Made by a program: the position numbers and the translations under genes
Notes under the pieces: generated by a model
Databases searched by the model: none
The model's input: the letters and a program-made list of their open reading frames with translations, nothing else
What the model was told of the DNA's origin: nothing
Virus record (IMG/VR): IMGVR_UViG_3300043403_000051
Location: 1-64,000 of that record
Strand: one strand, 5' to 3'
DNA length: 64,000 nucleotides
DNA from: a virus
In this document: piece after piece, positions 14,202 to 20,469 of the stretch
Layout: the number at the start of each line of letters is the position of its first letter
Position numbering within the stretch: position 1 is the stretch's first letter

Positions 14202-14333
14202 TTATCCATCTTTTAGTTTCTTAACAAGAAGAGCACGTTCTTCAAGTAATTTTATACGCTCTTCTAATTTCTTTTTTATCTCATTTAATTCAGTAAGGTT
14301 GCAATAACCTATACCGTTTAATACTTCTTCCAG
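14202..14333 (-). other. Coiled-coil ORF without a standard start codon
   Basis: The frame reads LEEVLNGIGYCNLTELNEI then KKKLEERIKLLEERALLVKK, a clear amphipathic coiled coil, and ends in TAA. No ATG, GTG or TTG is found in frame at the expected position; a CTG at 14333 lies just after a leader that resembles those of its neighbours. It may use CTG, or have lost its start. Confidence 0.35.
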
Positions 14334-14389
14334 TGTATAATTATTTTATTTATTAAACAATATGATGTTAGGGTGTTGGGGTAAGCGAA

Positions 14390-14653
14390 CTAAGAGAACA
14401 ACGATTCACTCAAATCTAAAATCTCTTTTTTACCTTTAAGGTGTAATGGTGGATTGATAAGTTTAACACGTATCTTTTTCAAACGTGTTTGACCCTTACC
14501 TTGAATGCACACAACTAACCCATGCTTTTTTGCCATGTATTCAGACATCTTTGTTCCATCCAATGTCTTAATTACTTTAGCGGCCTGACCTTTAGCCAAA
14601 CCTTCAATGGTTCGGTTAAGATACACTGTTTGATTGTCCTGAAATAAAGCCAT
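14390..14653 (-). CDS. Hypothetical protein, 87 aa
   Basis: MALFQDNQTVYLNRTIEGLAKGQAAKVIKTLDG suggests a small beta-barrel (SH3/KOW-like) protein: a start, a KGQ turn, then RLKKIRVKLINPP. It overlaps the upstream gene by 38 bp. The exact family is not recognised. Confidence 0.6.
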   Translation of the reverse strand: MALFQDNQTVYLNRTIEGLAKGQAAKVIKTLDGTKMSEYMAKKHGLVVCIQGKGQTRLKKIRVKLINPPLHLKGKKEILDLSESLFS

Positions 14654-14867
14654 GTTTTTCTATTTTTTTAGTGTATAATTTTAATGCAGCACTCTTTGTT
14701 TTCCTAATAAAAGTTTCGTTCTTTTCCTTGTAGTTATCAGGTGGTACAACTGCCACAACGAACACTTGTTTCCTTTTTACGATTTCCCCGTTAGATATAA
14801 AGGATAATTTTGTATTAAGGGCAATATAAAAGCCCTTTGATGTTGTTGTTGCCAATAACAATGCCAT
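14616..14867 (-). CDS. Hypothetical protein, 83 aa (paralog of 13319 gene)
   Basis: The start MALLLATTTSKGFYIALNTK at 14867 is preferred over a Met at 14915. The core KRKQVFVVAVVPPDNYKEKNETF resembles the 13319 product, indicating a local duplication followed by divergence. The 3' end overlaps the next gene by 38 bp. Confidence 0.6.
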   Translation of the reverse strand: MALLLATTTSKGFYIALNTKLSFISNGEIVKRKQVFVVAVVPPDNYKEKNETFIRKTKSAALKLYTKKIEKHGFISGQSNSVS

Positions 14868-14936
14868 AATTGTACTTTTTAATATGCTTTCTTCGTGGGT
14901 TACAAATCCACCCAATATATTACTACATGGGTAATG

Positions 14937-14980
14937 TATAAAAGAAAAGCCCCAACCCTACACTAAATGTAGGATTGGGG
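14937..14980 (-). terminator. Intrinsic terminator (minus strand)
   Basis: A 13 bp stem (CCCCAATCCTACA with TGTAGGGTTGGGG, one mismatch) is followed on the minus strand by CTTTTCTTTTATA. It lies 20 bp after the stop of the 15001 gene and isolates that gene from those downstream. Confidence 0.8.
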
Positions 14981-15000
14981 AAAGTAGGATACTAACCTAA

Positions 15001-15594
15001 TTAGTTAGCAAGTAATTTTTGACGGGTTGCGTTCAATTGATTAACTCGCTTAGCTGTAATTGCGGCAAGGTATTCTTTCTGCTTTAAATTTACAGATTTC
15101 ACCGCTGCGTCAATACCCTTTGCCCACGATTTCACCGAACCCTGCATGGACTCAGTATCACCACCGAACAATTCAACAGGCAGTCCCAGTGCCCTTAACA
15201 CGTTTGCACCCACAATATTAGCGGGTTCCTCACCTTCAATTACATCCATTAGGTTTGGATTTTTTTCACCGCCTGCTTCAATGAAAGCCACGGCCACTTC
15301 AGCTACTGCCCTTGCTGAAGTTGTTGCGCTACCTGCCTCAAAGGTAACATTAACATCCTTTGAGATGATAGACACGATTTTTTTACCCTTGATATCTTTA
15401 ATATAACGGCCAACAACACCTACAATTTGCCGAAGGGCACGCATGGTATTAGGCTCAATATCAGGGTAAGTAAATAAATTTTCGGTTGTAACAGGGCCAT
15501 CCTTTTTTTCCTGTGTTGCTTTGATACCGAAAACCAACCCCGTTTTAACCTCTTCAGTTGGGGTTGCGGTTGGAGTTGCAATTTTGTTTGCCAT
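15001..15594 (-). CDS. Hypothetical protein, 197 aa
   Basis: The first gene of the leftward region, with its own terminator. The N-terminus is a low-complexity Thr/Pro linker (ATPTATPTEEVKTGL); the remainder is alpha/beta with Ala-rich helices (TTSARAVAEVAVAFIEAGG). It is noticeably richer in GC than its neighbours. Its position next to the divergent control region suggests it is made early and strongly, but its function is unknown. Confidence 0.7.
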   Translation of the reverse strand: MANKIATPTATPTEEVKTGLVFGIKATQEKKDGPVTTENLFTYPDIEPNTMRALRQIVGVVGRYIKDIKGKKIVSIISKDVNVTFEAGSATTSARAVAEVAVAFIEAGGEKNPNLMDVIEGEEPANIVGANVLRALGLPVELFGGDTESMQGSVKSWAKGIDAAVKSVNLKQKEYLAAITAKRVNQLNATRQKLLAN

Positions 15595-16455
15595 AACAAT
15601 TTGATTTTTTTACTTTTTGAATAAATGAATAGTTTAAACATCCTACACAATGGTGTAAGTTGTACCACTCATATCAGAACAAAAGCCCCAACAAAGGGCG
15701 CAATTAACAAATTAGACGGTTAATTTTATATATGTTATGGGTTGACTTATGGTTGCAACCCTATTTTAACGTCTGCAATGCAACTTACTTTTGTTTGTTC
15801 CTATTTGTTCCTATTTGTACCTTCGTGCCACATAAATATATACGTGGAAAGTACAGGAAACTATTTTTGAAGTAATTTTCATTTTGTCAAATATACATTA
15901 CACACTTGTATATGCATATTTGGGTATCTGTTATTTTGTATCCTTTACAAAACAGTGCATTGATACCGATATCTTTGGGATGGCCATGTATTATCCCTGT
16001 TTCATAATGTGCTAATAGGCGTCCTTACTGATTTTCAGAACTCTATAAAATGCAGTGCATAATATAGCCATAAGAAATTCACACATTTACCTTCGTGCCA
16101 TGCTTTTTTTGCAGTTTACACCACTTAAAAGCACCAATATGTCAAAGTTTCACCCTTATTGCCTGCCATCCCTAAATTTACTTACTATTCACAAAGGTTT
16201 GTAATATCATAGCTTGCGGCTCATTACCTTACTTTGTGCCTTTCGGCGACCTTAGTGGCTTTTGCGGGTTGTGTACCGCTTTGGTACTCTTCAAAGGTGG
16301 CTTACTTTACCCCTACACTCCTATTTATTTTGCAGATATTAGCCGACGGCAAAGGCGGGGGATACCATAATGCCCCCACATGACCGGGGGAGTAGTTATA
16401 ACTGAGTCTACCCTGGAGTGTATTTATACCATTTTAGTTTTTTTAGAAAAAAAAA
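15595..16455. other. Divergent non-coding control region
   Basis: About 860 bp separates the leftward and rightward gene blocks and holds no convincing gene. Visible features are a triplicated TATTTGTTCC-type repeat at about 15797-15821, which places TTTG 20 nt before TACCTTCG (a promoter-like pair one base off consensus), a second TACCTTCGTGCCA near 16090, a TATCTTTG at about 15971, a minus-strand TATATTTG at 15888-15895 and GC-rich hairpins near 16355-16395. Confidence 0.4.
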
Positions 16456-16487
16456 TTTGGTGGTCTCCTTTCTTTTCCTTATCTTTG
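16456..16487 (+). promoter_or_regulatory. Bacteroidota-type promoter
   Basis: TTTG (16456-16459), exactly 20 nt, TATCTTTG (16480-16487). First of a series with the same spacing; it drives the gene at 16521. Confidence 0.85.
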
Positions 16488-16520
16488 CTTATTGTTTCCT
16501 CTTATAAAATAAATTAGAAA

Positions 16521-16793
16521 ATGGAGAAATTGAAAAAGATTGATTGTCCAATGCTTGAACTTGAGCAATATAAAAAACTTACAATAGGTGAAATTGAGGA
16601 TGCTATGAAAGAATATCGTAAAGATAATCCTAACACATTCAGGCATCCTATTCATTATAGTGGCCCAGGATATTCATATTGGGATTTTGGTGGCCTTATA
16701 ACAGGAGATGGGGGGAAGATACTTTATGATGAAGCTATGAAAAAGGCGGCTGAAGTTTATTTGGAGAAATTTGGGGAAGCTTATAATAAATAA
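16521..16793 (+). CDS. Hypothetical protein, 90 aa
   Basis: MEKLKKIDCPMLELEQYKKL begins a soluble protein with a Gly/Tyr/His-rich middle (HPIHYSGPGYSYWDFGG) and a helical end. No family is recognised. It has its own promoter with a 33 nt leader and is followed immediately by the next promoter. Confidence 0.65.
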   Translation: MEKLKKIDCPMLELEQYKKLTIGEIEDAMKEYRKDNPNTFRHPIHYSGPGYSYWDFGGLITGDGGKILYDEAMKKAAEVYLEKFGEAYNK

Positions 16794-16794
16794 A

Positions 16795-16826
16795 TTTGGT
16801 AGTTTCAAAAATTTAACGTATCTTTG
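16795..16826 (+). promoter_or_regulatory. Bacteroidota-type promoter
   Basis: TTTGGTAGT start at 16795, 20 nt spacer, TATCTTTG at 16819-16826. The downstream ATG is only 5 nt after the -7 box, so the mRNA is probably leaderless. Confidence 0.85.
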
Positions 16827-16831
16827 TATTC

Positions 16832-17053
16832 ATGAAGGATGTTATAGAGAATACTTTTTTAGATTTACCTCTTATGAGGAGAGCTATTGTTTATGGTATT
16901 GCTTTGTATGATGAAAAATATGAGTTATTGAAGGTTATTGACCCCCTTATAAAAGAAGATAGGGATGAATTTTTAAAAGCGGCAGAACTCATTAAAGATA
17001 TATGTACACTGTCAGGTGGTGAAATTGGTATACGCGCTGCCTCGTCTCGGTAG
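16832..17053 (+). CDS. Hypothetical protein, 73 aa, 3' end overlapping a tRNA-like RNA
   Basis: A helical protein (MKDVIENTFLDLPLMRRAIV, then KYELLKVIDPLIKEDRDEFLKAAELI). The last 15 codons lie inside the tRNA-like gene at 17010, and the TAG stop falls in its anticodon-stem region. Translation and folding of the RNA would compete. No family is recognised. Confidence 0.55.
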   Translation: MKDVIENTFLDLPLMRRAIVYGIALYDEKYELLKVIDPLIKEDRDEFLKAAELIKDICTLSGGEIGIRAASSR

Positions 17054-17134
17054 TGCAATTCTTGATAAGGACAGTCATTTAAACATATTGGACGCTTATA
17101 GAGTTGCTTGTAGGTTCGAATCCTACCCTGACAG
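17010..17134 (+). tRNA. tRNA-like RNA (Leu-type) with greatly enlarged variable arm
   Basis: Perfect acceptor TGTCAGG/CCTGACA, Leu-type D arm (GTG-AAATTGGTATA-CGC), anticodon stem CTGCC/GGTAG and perfect T arm GTAGG-TTCGAAT-CCTAC. The anticodon loop TCGTCTC lacks the invariant U33, so no amino acid is assigned. The variable arm is about 55 nt and forms a long stem (GCAATTCT with AGAGTTGC, then ATAAG/CTTAT). The 3' flank is G-CT. The well-kept acceptor and T arms suggest selection for tRNA-like shape rather than decoding. Confidence 0.65.
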
Positions 17135-17150
17135 CTTAAAATTATTAATT

Positions 17151-17486
17151 ATGAATGTGGAATTTATAGTACGATTTGATAAAGAATTAACCGCAGAGCA
17201 AAAGAGAGAACGTAAAGAGGCTCAACAATTACATAAAATGGTTAATCCTAATGATTATGAAGGCCCTGTATATGAAAAGGAGTATGAGTACTTGCCTATT
17301 ACATTACCTATTACTGATAAGGTGATTTTTAATGTGTATGATAAAAACCATACAACCGTATATATACCTAAAATAGCAACATATATGCTTAAAATAAAGT
17401 ATGATGATTTTAAACAAGTCTTTGGTATTGCAACAGGAAATCTATTAATTCCAAAAGCTGAAAGCTTAATTCCCCCGACCCCATAA
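17151..17486 (+). CDS. Hypothetical protein, 111 aa
   Basis: The start MNVEFIVRFDKELTAEQKRE at 17151 is chosen because upstream starts lie inside the tRNA-like gene. It is a soluble protein with a helical N-terminal part and a beta-rich end (NHTTVYIPKIATYMLKIK). No family is recognised. It is followed by the promoter of tRNA cluster 1. Confidence 0.65.
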   Translation: MNVEFIVRFDKELTAEQKRERKEAQQLHKMVNPNDYEGPVYEKEYEYLPITLPITDKVIFNVYDKNHTTVYIPKIATYMLKIKYDDFKQVFGIATGNLLIPKAESLIPPTP

Positions 17487-17514
17487 TTAAATTTGATTAA
17501 TTTCTAAAAATAAA

Positions 17515-17546
17515 TTTGGTAGTTTCAAAAAAGTTACTTACCTTTG
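17515..17546 (+). promoter_or_regulatory. Promoter of tRNA cluster 1
   Basis: TTTGGTAGT (from 17515), 20 nt spacer and TACCTTTG (17539-17546). The first 13 bases are identical to the promoter at 16795. It drives leader peptide 1, the attenuator and the 12-tRNA operon. Confidence 0.9.
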
Positions 17547-17564
17547 TATTTCAATAAAAGAAAA

Positions 17565-17669
17565 ATGAATTCAAGAACTGTCATAGATAATATTAGAAAC
17601 GCGGAGGGCTGTAAAAAGGCTCTTGTGGGTAATGTATGTTTTTATGACGGAGGTTGCGGATGTAACTAA
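17565..17669 (+). CDS. Leader peptide 1 (34 aa) of tRNA cluster 1
   Basis: The ORF starts 18 nt after the -7 box. Residues 4-19 read RTVIDNIRNAEGCKKA. The codons include AGA twice (tRNA-Arg TCT), ATA (Ile TAT), ATT (Ile GAT), AAA/AAG (Lys), TGT/TGC (Cys), GTN (Val), AAY (Asn), GAY (Asp), GAG (Glu), GCN (Ala) and GGN (Gly). Every one of the 12 tRNAs in the downstream cluster has at least one codon here (Met only as the start codon), and 29 of 34 residues belong to that set. This is the composition expected of an attenuation leader whose translation rate reports on these tRNAs. A Cys-rich functional peptide is an alternative but would not explain the match in all three clusters. Confidence 0.8.
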   Translation: MNSRTVIDNIRNAEGCKKALVGNVCFYDGGCGCN

Positions 17670-17707
17670 AGACAGATAAAATAAAATATATGAACCCCTC
17701 AAGAGCC
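17618..17707 (+). promoter_or_regulatory. Antiterminator pairing of attenuator 1
   Basis: Segment 17618-17629 (GGCTCTTGTGGG) is complementary to 17696-17707 (CCCTCAAGAGCC) at 11 of 12 positions. The second segment is the 5' arm and start of the loop of terminator 1, so the two structures exclude each other. The first segment begins at the last of the control codons of leader 1. Confidence 0.75.
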
Positions 17708-17732
17708 AAAGCTTCTGAGGGGTTTCTTTTTT
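17694..17732 (+). terminator. Terminator 1, directly before tRNA-Lys
   Basis: Stem ACCCCTCA/TGAGGGGT plus GAGC/GCTT around loop CAAA, followed by TTCTTTTTT. The tRNA-Lys acceptor begins at the next base, so the tRNA operon is made only if this terminator is read through, or from processing of longer transcripts. Confidence 0.9.
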
Positions 17733-17806
17733 CCCCTTATAGCTCAATTGGTTAGAGTACCAGACTTTTAATCTGGGTGTTCAGAGTTCGAGTCTCTGTG
17801 GGGGGA
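17733..17806 (+). tRNA. tRNA-Lys (TTT)
   Basis: Acceptor CCCCTTA/TGGGGGG, anticodon arm CCAGA-CTTTTAA-TCTGG, T arm CAGAG-TTCGAGT-CTCTG, discriminator A, flank CA. First tRNA of cluster 1. Confidence 0.95.
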
Positions 17807-17819
17807 CATAAAATAATAA

Positions 17820-17891
17820 GGGCGTGTGGCCGAGTGATTCAGGTAGTGGTCTGCAACACCATTGACACAGGTTTGAATCCTGTCATGCCCT
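17820..17891 (+). tRNA. tRNA-Cys (GCA)
   Basis: Acceptor GGGCGTG/CATGCCC, anticodon arm GTGGT-CTGCAAC-ACCAT, T arm ACAGG-TTTGAAT-CCTGT, discriminator T, flank CT. Confidence 0.93.
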
Positions 17892-17901
17892 CTTAATATA
17901 T

Positions 17902-17976
17902 GCATCGGTAGCTCAGTTGGTTTAGAGCAGGGTCTTTACACGGCTCTGGTCGGGGGTTCGAATCCCTCTCGATGTA
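17902..17976 (+). tRNA. tRNA-Val (TAC)
   Basis: Acceptor GCATCGG/TCGATGT, anticodon loop TTTACAC, T arm GGGGG-TTCGAAT-CCCTC, discriminator A, flank CA. Confidence 0.93.
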
Positions 17977-17982
17977 CATTCT

Positions 17983-18053
17983 CCACCTGTCGTTCAATGG
18001 AAGGACAACATGCTTCTAACTTGTTTACAGAGGTTCGACTCCTCTCAGGTGGT
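17983..18053 (+). tRNA. tRNA-Arg (TCT)
   Basis: Perfect acceptor CCACCTG/CAGGTGG, anticodon loop CTTCTAA (stem with one mismatch), T arm GAGG-TTCGACT-CCTC, discriminator T, flank CT. It reads AGA/AGG; leader 1 uses AGA for both arginines. Confidence 0.92.
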
Positions 18054-18072
18054 CTAACAAAATTTTAACAAT

Positions 18073-18405
18073 ATGATTAAGTTTTTATCAGCTATATTTC
18101 TTATCTTTGTAGTTGCTACAATGTCAAAGACAGGAACAGCAAGTTTTTATCACTCTAAGTTCGAAGGTAGGAAAACAGCAAACGGTGAAGTATTTAGAAA
18201 TAATGGGTATACGGCAGCATCAAATCAGTTCAAGCTTGGTGATAGTGTAAGAGTTACTAACCTTGAAAATATGAGGAAAGTAAATGTGAAGATTAATGAT
18301 AGAATGGCTGATGGTATAAGATTGATTGATTTAACACAAAAAGTAGCAAGAGATTTAGGTTACTATAAAAAAGGTATAACAAAAGTAAAAGTAGAAAAAA
18401 TATAA
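18073..18405 (+). CDS. RlpA-like double-psi beta-barrel protein, secreted
   Basis: N-terminal signal sequence (residues about 1-17, MIKFLSAIFLIFVVATM), then GTASFYHSKFEGRKTANGE, YTAASNQFKLGDSVRVTN and VKINDRM, the hallmarks of the RlpA/expansin-like DPBB domain. The family binds or cleaves naked peptidoglycan glycan strands; the conserved acidic residue in the NDRM region is present. The 110 aa length is a single domain without the SPOR module. It sits between tRNA genes in the cluster 1 operon. A role in lysis or in altering the host envelope is inference. Confidence 0.85.
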   Translation: MIKFLSAIFLIFVVATMSKTGTASFYHSKFEGRKTANGEVFRNNGYTAASNQFKLGDSVRVTNLENMRKVNVKINDRMADGIRLIDLTQKVARDLGYYKKGITKVKVEKI

Positions 18406-18411
18406 ATAAAT

Positions 18412-18483
18412 TCCCCTTTAGCTCAACGGAAGAGCAACACCCTGTTAAGGTGAAGGTTGAGATATCGTAATTCTCAGGGGGAG
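18412..18483 (+). tRNA. tRNA-Asn (GTT)
   Basis: Acceptor TCCCCTT/AGGGGGA, anticodon loop CTGTTAA. The T arm GAGAT-ATCGTAA-TTCTC has an atypical loop start and a mismatched closing pair. Discriminator G, flank CA. Confidence 0.85.
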
Positions 18484-18490
18484 CATATAT

Positions 18491-18563
18491 TGTGGGGTGC
18501 AAGTAATGGTAACTGGTCGGTCTCATAAGCCGTACGATAATGGTTCGACTCCATTCTCCGCAA
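18491..18563 (+). tRNA. tRNA-Met (CAT)
   Basis: Acceptor TGTGGGG/CTCCGCA, anticodon loop CTCATAA, T arm AATGG-TTCGACT-CCATT, discriminator A, flank CA. Initiator, elongator or lysidine-modified Ile identity cannot be settled by eye. Confidence 0.9.
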
Positions 18564-18570
18564 CAGAAAC

Positions 18571-18597
18571 GCTTTATATCTCGGCTCGTATATAAAG
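18571..18597 (+). other. Hairpin in tRNA spacer
   Basis: Between tRNA-Met and tRNA-Gly a perfect 8 bp hairpin (CTTTATAT/ATATAAAG) lies in an otherwise uncommitted spacer of about 64 nt. It may be a processing or stability element. Confidence 0.4.
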
Positions 18598-18627
18598 GGA
18601 AGATTCTTGAAATAAACGGGCCCTCAC

Positions 18628-18701
18628 GCAGTATACGCATAATTGGTGGTGCATCTTCCTTCCACGTAGAAATAGAGTCGGTTCGATTCCGACATACTGC
18701 T
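18628..18701 (+). tRNA. tRNA-Gly (TCC)
   Basis: Acceptor GCAGTAT/ATACTGC, anticodon loop CTTCCAC, T arm GTCGG-TTCGATT-CCGAC, discriminator T, flank CA. Confidence 0.9.
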
Positions 18702-18745
18702 CAGGGGGTTTTATCAGTTTCCCGTGACAAAAAAACTGGTGTTAT

Positions 18746-18821
18746 ATCCCTGTTGACAAAATTGGAGTAAGTCCCTTCCCTTTCAAGGAAGTTATTGCGA
18801 GTTCGAGCCTCGTCGGGGATA
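18746..18821 (+). tRNA. tRNA-Glu (TTC)
   Basis: Acceptor ATCCCTG/CGGGGAT, anticodon arm CTTCC-CTTTCAA-GGAAG, T arm GCGAG-TTCGAGC-CTCGT, discriminator A, flank CA. Confidence 0.93.
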
Positions 18822-18826
18822 CAGTA

Positions 18827-18917
18827 AAAGTAGTTGGCGTAATTGGGAATGAATACCAACAATAGTTAACGCCCTATATCAGTATAGGAGATGCGGGTGG
18901 AAGTCCTGTACTACTTT
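18827..18917 (+). ncRNA. tRNA-like RNA without an anticodon loop
   Basis: Perfect 7 bp acceptor-like stem AAAGTAG/CTACTTT. A D-like arm GGCGT/ACGCC holds an extra inner hairpin (TTGG/CCAA). The position of the anticodon arm is a 6 bp hairpin with a four-base loop (CCTATA-TCAG-TATAGG), too small for an anticodon. The T-like arm GCGGG/CCTGT has loop TGGAAGT. It lies in line with genuine tRNAs in cluster 1, so it would be co-transcribed. A tRNA-shaped non-decoding RNA is the best description. Confidence 0.6.
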
Positions 18918-18924
18918 AACATAC

Positions 18925-18998
18925 GGAATTGCAGCATATTTGGCGTATGCAACTCACTGTCTATGAGTTGATTGCGGGTTCGAGTCCCGTCTTTTCCG
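18925..18998 (+). tRNA. tRNA-Asp (GTC)
   Basis: Anticodon arm ACTCA-CTGTCTA-TGAGT, T arm GCGGG-TTCGAGT-CCCGT, 5 bp D stem. The acceptor GGAATTG/CTTTTCC contains two T-T mismatches. Discriminator G, flank CA. Confidence 0.88.
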
Positions 18999-19068
18999 CA
19001 GTAGTTTGGGAAACGAAGGCATGTAAAACTGAAAAGTGTCTACTCAAACAGCCCTTAACGGGGCATCT

Positions 19069-19141
19069 GCTTTCTTAGCTCAACGGTGAGAGCAGGACGC
19101 TTATATCGTCAAGGTTACAGGTTCGAATCCTGTAGGAAGTA
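19069..19141 (+). tRNA. tRNA-Ile (TAT)
   Basis: Acceptor GCTTTCT/AGGAAGT, anticodon loop CTTATAT, T arm ACAGG-TTCGAAT-CCTGT, discriminator A, flank CA. It reads the AUA codon directly; leader 1 contains one ATA. Confidence 0.9.
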
Positions 19142-19146
19142 CATAT

Positions 19147-19220
19147 TGAGATGTAGCTCAATTGGTGAGAGCATATGACTGATACTCATAAGGTTGAAGG
19201 TTCGACCCCTTTCATCTCAA
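19147..19220 (+). tRNA. tRNA-Ile (GAT)
   Basis: Perfect acceptor TGAGATG/CATCTCA, anticodon arm TATGA-CTGATAC-TCATA, T loop TTCGACC, discriminator A, flank CA. Confidence 0.93.
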
Positions 19221-19225
19221 CACAC

Positions 19226-19299
19226 GGGGCAATAGTTTAAGCGGCTTAAAACAATTGATTTGCAATCAGTAGTTCCGATTTCGAGTATCGGTGGCTCCA
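19226..19299 (+). tRNA. tRNA-Ala (TGC)
   Basis: Acceptor GGGGCAA/TGGCTCC (one mismatch), anticodon arm ATTGA-TTTGCAA-TCAGT, T arm CCGAT-TTCGAGT-ATCGG, discriminator A, flank CA. Last tRNA of cluster 1. Confidence 0.92.
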
Positions 19300-19313
19300 C
19301 ACAAAGAACAACA

Positions 19314-19793
19314 ATGGACAAATATTTTAAAACTGAGACTGGTAAAATAGTTGATATAATAGAATACACGGCCCAACAAATAAAAGACAATCCCTCTGTT
19401 AAGATATACATAGGTGCTGATAGCCAAGTCTACGGCCCTAAGATTAAGTTTATCTTAGCTATTGTATATAGGGTTGGTAATAGGGGTGGGCACTGTATTC
19501 ATAAGCTTATAAAGACTGAAAGACCACCCAAAGGGATTCCTGATGAAATTCAGGTTAATAACAGGCTTACAGAGGAAGTTTACTTAACTATGGAGCTTGC
19601 CCAATATTTTATTGATAATAGTTCTTTTAAACTGGAGGCAGTTGAATTTGACTTTAATCAAGAGGAAAGTTACCTAAGTAACAAGCTAATAAACTTATCA
19701 ACAGGTTGGGCTAAAGGACTTGGTTTTAAAGCACGTACTAAGCCTGATGAACTGATAGCTTGCAAGTATGCAGACCATCTCGTAAGATTTTAA
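19314..19793 (+). CDS. RNase H-like protein (DUF458/YkuK-like)
   Basis: The start MDKYFKTETGKIVDIIEY at 19314 is chosen; longer versions run into tRNA-Ala. KIYIGADSQVYGPKIKFILAIVYR is the first strand pair with the catalytic-type Asp of the RNase H fold, LEAVEFDFNQ supplies a second acidic strand and KPDELIACKYADHLV a final Asp near the C-terminus. This matches the predicted RNase H-like DUF458 family; the substrate is unknown. Being in the tRNA operon, a role in RNA handling is possible but unproven. Confidence 0.75.
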   Translation: MDKYFKTETGKIVDIIEYTAQQIKDNPSVKIYIGADSQVYGPKIKFILAIVYRVGNRGGHCIHKLIKTERPPKGIPDEIQVNNRLTEEVYLTMELAQYFIDNSSFKLEAVEFDFNQEESYLSNKLINLSTGWAKGLGFKARTKPDELIACKYADHLVRF

Positions 19794-19795
19794 TT

Positions 19796-20392
19796 ATGAT
19801 TGTAATATATAAAATAGAAAATCCAAAAGGTAAAGTTTATATTGGTCAAACCAAAAGACTTATTCAAAGAAAGTCTGCTTACAAAAATTTAAGATGTAAG
19901 AAACAAAGAAAACTTTATAGTTCTTTAAATAAATATGGTTGGGAAAATCATACACTTTGTGTTTTACATGAGTTACCTGATGATATAGAGCAAAGAGTAG
20001 TAGATGATTATGAAATTTTTTACTATGAACAATTTATTGCTTGTGGATTTGAAATGCTAAACCTAAAAACATGCGGAAACGGCGGAGGATTACACTCGGA
20101 GGAAACAAAGAGATTGATAGGAAAACAAAGTAAGGAAAGATTTAAAGCTAAATCTGGAATGAAAATAGCTCAGGTAAATCTTAATTTGGAAATTATTAAT
20201 TTTTGGGAGAACGGTTATACACTACAACAAGAAAGAAAGTATTACAATATATCAAGAAAATGCAGAGAATTTCCAAGTATAGCTTATGGATATTTTTGGT
20301 TATACGAAAAAGATTTACATAAATTAACGCAAATAGACAAGCTTAAAATAAAAAAAGACGGGAATGGTGTTTATAGTTATTTCAAAATGTAA
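19796..20392 (+). CDS. GIY-YIG homing endonuclease with NUMOD modules
   Basis: The start MIVIYKIENPKGKVYIGQTK at 19796 follows the previous stop by 2 bp. IYKIENPKGKVYIGQ is the GIY-YIG core (Tyr-Ile-Gly-Gln form). LHSEETKRLIGKQSKERFK is a NUMOD3-type segment, and VNLNLEIINFWENGYTLQQE, followed by CREFPSIAYGYFW, resembles a NUMOD1-type DNA-binding module. 198 aa is a normal length. It is probably a freestanding homing endonuclease that has settled in the tRNA array; its target cannot be seen here. Confidence 0.88.
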   Translation: MIVIYKIENPKGKVYIGQTKRLIQRKSAYKNLRCKKQRKLYSSLNKYGWENHTLCVLHELPDDIEQRVVDDYEIFYYEQFIACGFEMLNLKTCGNGGGLHSEETKRLIGKQSKERFKAKSGMKIAQVNLNLEIINFWENGYTLQQERKYYNISRKCREFPSIAYGYFWLYEKDLHKLTQIDKLKIKKDGNGVYSYFKM

Positions 20393-20431
20393 TAATCTCT
20401 GTAGAGTTTAGTAATTCATTAACATTATTTA

Positions 20432-20463
20432 TTTGGTAGATTAAAAAAAGATTTATACCTTTG
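20432..20463 (+). promoter_or_regulatory. Promoter of tRNA cluster 2
   Basis: TTTGGTAG (from 20432), 20 nt spacer, TACCTTTG (20456-20463). The leader ATG is 6 nt after the -7 box, so the transcript is probably leaderless. Confidence 0.9.
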
Positions 20464-20469
20464 TATCCC

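Noticed and set aside
15595-16455. Origin of replication
   Set aside because: The region is divergent and repeat-containing, but no iterons with a replication gene or clear unwinding element can be shown; it was kept as a control region only.
17565-17669. Cys/Gly-rich 34 aa peptide as a RiPP precursor or toxin
   Set aside because: No modifying enzyme nearby, and the match of its codons with the tRNA cluster, seen again in leaders 2 and 3, is a better explanation.
17547-17732. T-box riboswitch controlling the tRNA cluster
   Set aside because: No T-box AGGGTGGNACCGCG consensus or specifier-loop layout is visible in any of the three leaders; a translated leader fits better.
18293-18640. Minus-strand 115-codon frame opposite the RlpA-like gene and tRNAs
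   Set aside because: Antisense to a strong gene and two tRNAs; low-complexity Leu-rich content.
18540-18770. 76-codon plus-strand frame across tRNA-Met, tRNA-Gly and tRNA-Glu
   Set aside because: It runs through three well-formed tRNA genes and has no leader of its own.
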